Positions 61,195-64,000 of a DNA stretch of 64,000 bases are shown in pieces. Source of the stretch: Mesorhizobium sp. M4B.F.Ca.ET.058.02.1.1 (GTDB lineage Bacteria; Pseudomonadota; Alphaproteobacteria; Rhizobiales; Rhizobiaceae). A program made the position numbers and the translations under genes. Below the pieces are notes generated by a model, which saw only the letters and a list, made by a program, of their open reading frames with translations, did no database searches and had not been told where the DNA came from. Position 1 is the stretch's first letter. The number at the start of each line of letters is the position of its first letter. The stretch covers positions 4,898,001-4,962,000 of the forward strand of contig NZ_CP034450.1 in the NCBI RefSeq assembly GCF_003952505.1, written 5' to 3'.

Positions 61195-63219
61195 ATGACA
61201 CCTACGAAGCTACTGATCGGGCAGATCGCCGTTGTGTGCGCAATTGTCATTATCGGCGTATGGACGGCAACCCAATGGTGCGCTCAAATGCTGACCTACC
61301 AGACGCCTCTCGGCGCACCATGGTTTCTCTTCGCCGGCTGGCCAATCTACAAGCCGTGGAAGCTGTTTGAATGGTGGTTCCACTTCGATGCTTATGCGCC
61401 GGAGGTCTTCGACAAAGCCGGTACGCTTGCAGGCGCCAGCGGATTCCTGGGCTGTGCCGCCGCAATCGCAGGCTCGCTTTTGCGCGCGCGACAGCGCGGG
61501 TCGGTTACGACCTATGGGTCTTCACGGTGGGCCACGACTCATGAGGTCGAGACGGCAGGGTTGTTACGGCCGGCGGGCGTTTTCCTCGGTAGGCTGAACG
61601 ATCGCTATCTGCGCCATGACGGCCCGGAGCACGTCATGGCATTTGCGCCGACGCGTTCGGGCAAGGGCGTGGGGCTGGTTGTTCCAACGCTACTTTCCTG
61701 GACCGGGTCTGCCATCATTCATGATATAAAAGGCGAAAATTGGCAGTTGACCTCCGGCTGGCGGTCGAAATTCTCGTACTGCCTTCTGTTCAATCCGACC
61801 GACCCGAGATCGGCACGCTACAACCCGCTGCTGGAGGTGCGCAAAGGCCCAGATGAGATCCGGGACGTTCAAAACATCGCCGACATCCTCGTCGATCCCG
61901 AGGGCGCGCTGGAGCGACGGAATCACTGGGAGAAGACCAGCCATTCACTCCTAGTTGGCGCCATTTTGCACGTGCTCTACGCTGAAGAGGACAAGACGCT
62001 AGCCCGCGTCGCCACCTTCCTGTCGGACCCGCAACGCTCGTTTGCCGCAACGCTACGGCGGATGATGACGACAAACCATCTCGGGACGGGGCATAACCCT
62101 CAGGTCCATCCCGTAGTGGCCTCGGCGGCTCGCGAACTCCTGAACAAGTCGGAAAACGAGCGCTCAGGCGTCCTCTCGACCGCCATGTCCTTTCTTGGGC
62201 TTTATCGTGATCCAACGGTCGCGGCGGCCACTTCGTCCTGCGACTGGCGCATCGCTGACCTAGTGGATGGAGAGCGACCGCTGTCGCTCTATCTGGTCGT
62301 GCCGCCTTCGGATATCTCGCGCACCAAGCCTTTGGTGCGACTGATCTTGAACCAGATCGGCAGGCGGTTGACGGAGCGTCTGGAGGGGGACCCGAAGAAG
62401 AGCCGTAAGCATCAGCTGCTCATGATGCTGGACGAGTTTCCGGCGCTCGGTCGCCTCGACTTCTTCGAAACGGCGCTCGCCTTCATGGCAGGTTATGGCA
62501 TTCGCTCCTATCTGATCGCACAATCTTTGAACCAGGTTTCAAAGGCCTATGGCGAGAACAATGCTATTCTCGACAATTGCCACGTGCGAATTGCCTTTTC
62601 CTCCAATGACGAACGCACGGCCAAGCGCATCTCGGATGCCCTCGGCACCGCAACCGAACTTAGGTCGATGCGCAACTATGCGGGCCATCGGCTTGCGCCC
62701 TGGCTTTCACATGTCATGGTGAGCCGCCAGGAAACCGCGCGCCCGCTCCTGACGCCAGGCGAGGTGATGCAATTGCCGCCGTCAGACGAATTGGTCCTGG
62801 TTTCTGGGTTGCCGCCGATCCGCGCCAAGAAGCTGCGCTATTATCAGGATCAGAATTTCACAGATCGGGTGCTGCCTGCGCCGGTGCTGCACGACGGACC
62901 CTATGCGGACTGCCCTGCATCACGCCCGGACGGCTGGACTGGACAAGTGTGCAGCGTCGATAGCCGACTTGCTGCGGACGAGGAAAGCGCCGACGCGCCA
63001 GTTGAAGACGAGGGAGGCGTTCAGCAGCAACGCCATCCAAGCCTGCCCGAAGAAGACGTTGTTGTCTCTCAAGAGCCCGATCAGGCCGATCTGTACAAGC
63101 CCGCAGACGATGACAGCGAAGCGCTCGCGGACAAGCGTGTCATGGATCGGATTTCCACTGCGGCCCGCGCCTACGGTATCAACGAGGGCAGGGGCGACGA
63201 TGTCATTCCCGGCTTCTGA
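61195..63219 (+). CDS. traG: Type IV coupling protein TraG/VirD4
   Basis: Inner-membrane ATPase that links the relaxosome to the type IV channel. I start at ATG 61195 (MTPTKLLIGQIAVVCAIVIIGVW), giving 674 residues; an ATG at 61162 is also in frame. Two N-terminal membrane helices are followed by the P-loop APTRSGKGVGLVVPTLL and the Walker B region LLMMLDEFPALGRLDFFE. The motif YGIRSYLIAQSLNQVSKAYG is also characteristic. A charged C-terminal tail of about 90 residues follows. It resumes the transfer operon interrupted by cargo since 45.4 kb. Confidence 0.95.
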   Translation: MTPTKLLIGQIAVVCAIVIIGVWTATQWCAQMLTYQTPLGAPWFLFAGWPIYKPWKLFEWWFHFDAYAPEVFDKAGTLAGASGFLGCAAAIAGSLLRARQRGSVTTYGSSRWATTHEVETAGLLRPAGVFLGRLNDRYLRHDGPEHVMAFAPTRSGKGVGLVVPTLLSWTGSAIIHDIKGENWQLTSGWRSKFSYCLLFNPTDPRSARYNPLLEVRKGPDEIRDVQNIADILVDPEGALERRNHWEKTSHSLLVGAILHVLYAEEDKTLARVATFLSDPQRSFAATLRRMMTTNHLGTGHNPQVHPVVASAARELLNKSENERSGVLSTAMSFLGLYRDPTVAAATSSCDWRIADLVDGERPLSLYLVVPPSDISRTKPLVRLILNQIGRRLTERLEGDPKKSRKHQLLMMLDEFPALGRLDFFETALAFMAGYGIRSYLIAQSLNQVSKAYGENNAILDNCHVRIAFSSNDERTAKRISDALGTATELRSMRNYAGHRLAPWLSHVMVSRQETARPLLTPGEVMQLPPSDELVLVSGLPPIRAKKLRYYQDQNFTDRVLPAPVLHDGPYADCPASRPDGWTGQVCSVDSRLAADEESADAPVEDEGGVQQQRHPSLPEEDVVVSQEPDQADLYKPADDDSEALADKRVMDRISTAARAYGINEGRGDDVIPGF

Positions 63220-63335
63220 AGTCCGCTGAGTTGCAGAGCGCACCTCAGCGTAGATAACGGCCATAAGCAATTTTGAGCGTCTGGCCGATGCTTCTCCCGT
63301 CGCCGGCGCAACGCCGGGCCGTCGGAACGAGCCGC

Positions 63336-63749
63336 ATGAAGCCGCACCGCATTCGCCATCAGTTTCTGCTTGAGCCGGAGCTCAGCGAGAAACTGGACAA
63401 CCTCAGTCGCGATCCGTCAACGACCAAATCAGCGATCGTGGCGAAGGCGATCGAGGCGTTCATCGAGCGGCGTGGCGAGAGCGAGTTCGATCGGCGCTAC
63501 GGCGTAAGGCTTGACCGGCTCTCCCGCGATCTTGCCCACGTCAGGCGCGATTCCGAGGTGATCCTGGAGAGCCTGGCGCTCTTCATCCGCTTTTCGATCA
63601 CCCTTCACGCCCACACGCCGGTCCCGGATCGGGCAACGCAGGCTATTGCCCAAGAGCGTTTCGAGAAATTCGTTGAGAAGGTCGGCCGCCAGATCGCTTC
63701 CGGCAAAAAGTCGCTTAGCAAAGACAATGGTGGGGGAGGGGAAGGATGA
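63336..63749 (+). CDS. Ribbon-helix-helix (CopG-like) transfer-region protein
   Basis: A 137-residue protein from ATG 63336 (MKPHRIRHQFLLEPELSEKLDNLS). The N-terminal 45 residues (HQFLLEPELSEKLDNLSRDPSTTKSAIVAKAIEAFIE) form a ribbon-helix-helix DNA-binding fold. The remainder is helical. Such a gene regularly lies between traG and trbB in rhizobial ICEs. Its TGA overlaps the trbB start (ATGA). Confidence 0.88.
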   Translation: MKPHRIRHQFLLEPELSEKLDNLSRDPSTTKSAIVAKAIEAFIERRGESEFDRRYGVRLDRLSRDLAHVRRDSEVILESLALFIRFSITLHAHTPVPDRATQAIAQERFEKFVEKVGRQIASGKKSLSKDNGGGGEG

Positions 63750-64000
63750 GCTCTCATCCCGAGGCCGACCACCGGCGGCGTGTCATGCTGCGCACCGCCA
63801 TGGGTCCGGCAATCACCGAAGCCCTGGCCGATCCGTCCGTCATCGAGGTGATGGTCAATCCCGACGGCGCGCTGCGACTCGACCGGTTAGGCGAAGGTCG
63901 GGTCGATACCGACGTTCACATGCACCCGTCCGAGGCAGAACGTATCATCCGCCTGGTTGCTTCGCACGTGCGCGCCGAGGCGCACGCCGACAACCCGATC
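63746..64000 (+). CDS. trbB: Conjugal transfer ATPase TrbB, 3'-truncated by window edge
   Basis: First 85 residues of the VirB11-type hexameric ATPase. After MSSHPEADHRRRVMLRTAMGP comes ITEALADPSVIEVMVNPDGALRLDRLGEGRVDT, the typical TrbB N-terminal domain, then ERIIRLVASHVRAEAHADNPI. The catalytic part lies beyond the window. It starts the trb mating-pair operon. Confidence 0.92.
   Translation, partial: MSSHPEADHRRRVMLRTAMGPAITEALADPSVIEVMVNPDGALRLDRLGEGRVDTDVHMHPSEAERIIRLVASHVRAEAHADNPI

Overview
The window looks like part of an integrative symbiosis island of a Mesorhizobium-type alphaproteobacterium. The reasons are: a NodD-type nod box in front of a TtsI-like regulator, a tts box in front of a large type III effector gene, the bioBFDAZ, nadABC and panBC vitamin clusters known from Mesorhizobium loti islands, a LuxR/LuxI pair, and a conjugative-transfer block (excisionase-like HTH protein, TraF peptidase, lytic transglycosylase, VirD2-type relaxase, TraG/VirD4, TrbB). 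Codon use is GC-rich and typical of Rhizobiales. Family assignments rest on recognised motifs; no database search was run.

Layout. 1-4.7 kb (+): a one-carbon/SAM cluster (SHMT, metK, adenosine-kinase-like PfkB protein, threonine dehydrogenase). 4.7-6 kb: a decayed transposase. 6-9.2 kb (+): nod box and tts-like box, ttsI, an RhcC2/CpaC secretin and a CpaD-like lipoprotein, followed by an acyltransferase. 11.6-17.5 kb: outer-membrane porin, small membrane protein, frameshifted hemN-like gene, MFS exporter. 17.7-29.2 kb: cofactor block, with nadQ-like repressor, nadABC and bioBFDAZ on the minus strand and panBC on the plus strand. 29.3-30.7 kb: quorum-sensing pair. 30.7-36.1 kb: a graveyard of decayed genes (Crp-like regulator, dctA with an intact-looking sigma-54 promoter, dsbA) plus small hypotheticals. 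36.6-40.2 kb: ardC antirestriction gene and groESL with a CIRCE operator, abutting a truncated autotransporter protease.

41.2-45.4 kb (+) is the front of the DNA-transfer operon (DUF736, excisionase-like HTH, traF, lytic transglycosylase, relaxase). It resumes at 61.2 kb with traG, a ribbon-helix-helix gene and trbB, which runs off the end. About 16 kb of cargo sits between: an AAA+ ATPase / subtilisin-like protease pair, a convergent four-gene ubiquitin-like conjugation operon (Ubl, CEHH protein, JAB isopeptidase, E1), a collapsed remnant of the rhizobial gibberellin operon (kaurene synthase fused to IDI-2), an S9 peptidase and a SUMO-protease-type type III effector. A second copy of the relaxase 3' end at 49.2-49.3 kb brackets the AAA/protease pair, pointing to cargo insertion at the relaxase gene.

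The most interesting unit is the double conflict or defence cargo at 45.7-52.4 kb. Several otherwise recognisable genes carry single lesions (hemN, bioA and panB frameshifts; one in-frame stop in the S8 protease; ATT in place of a start codon in the relaxase). These are either true decay or sequence errors and are flagged individually.
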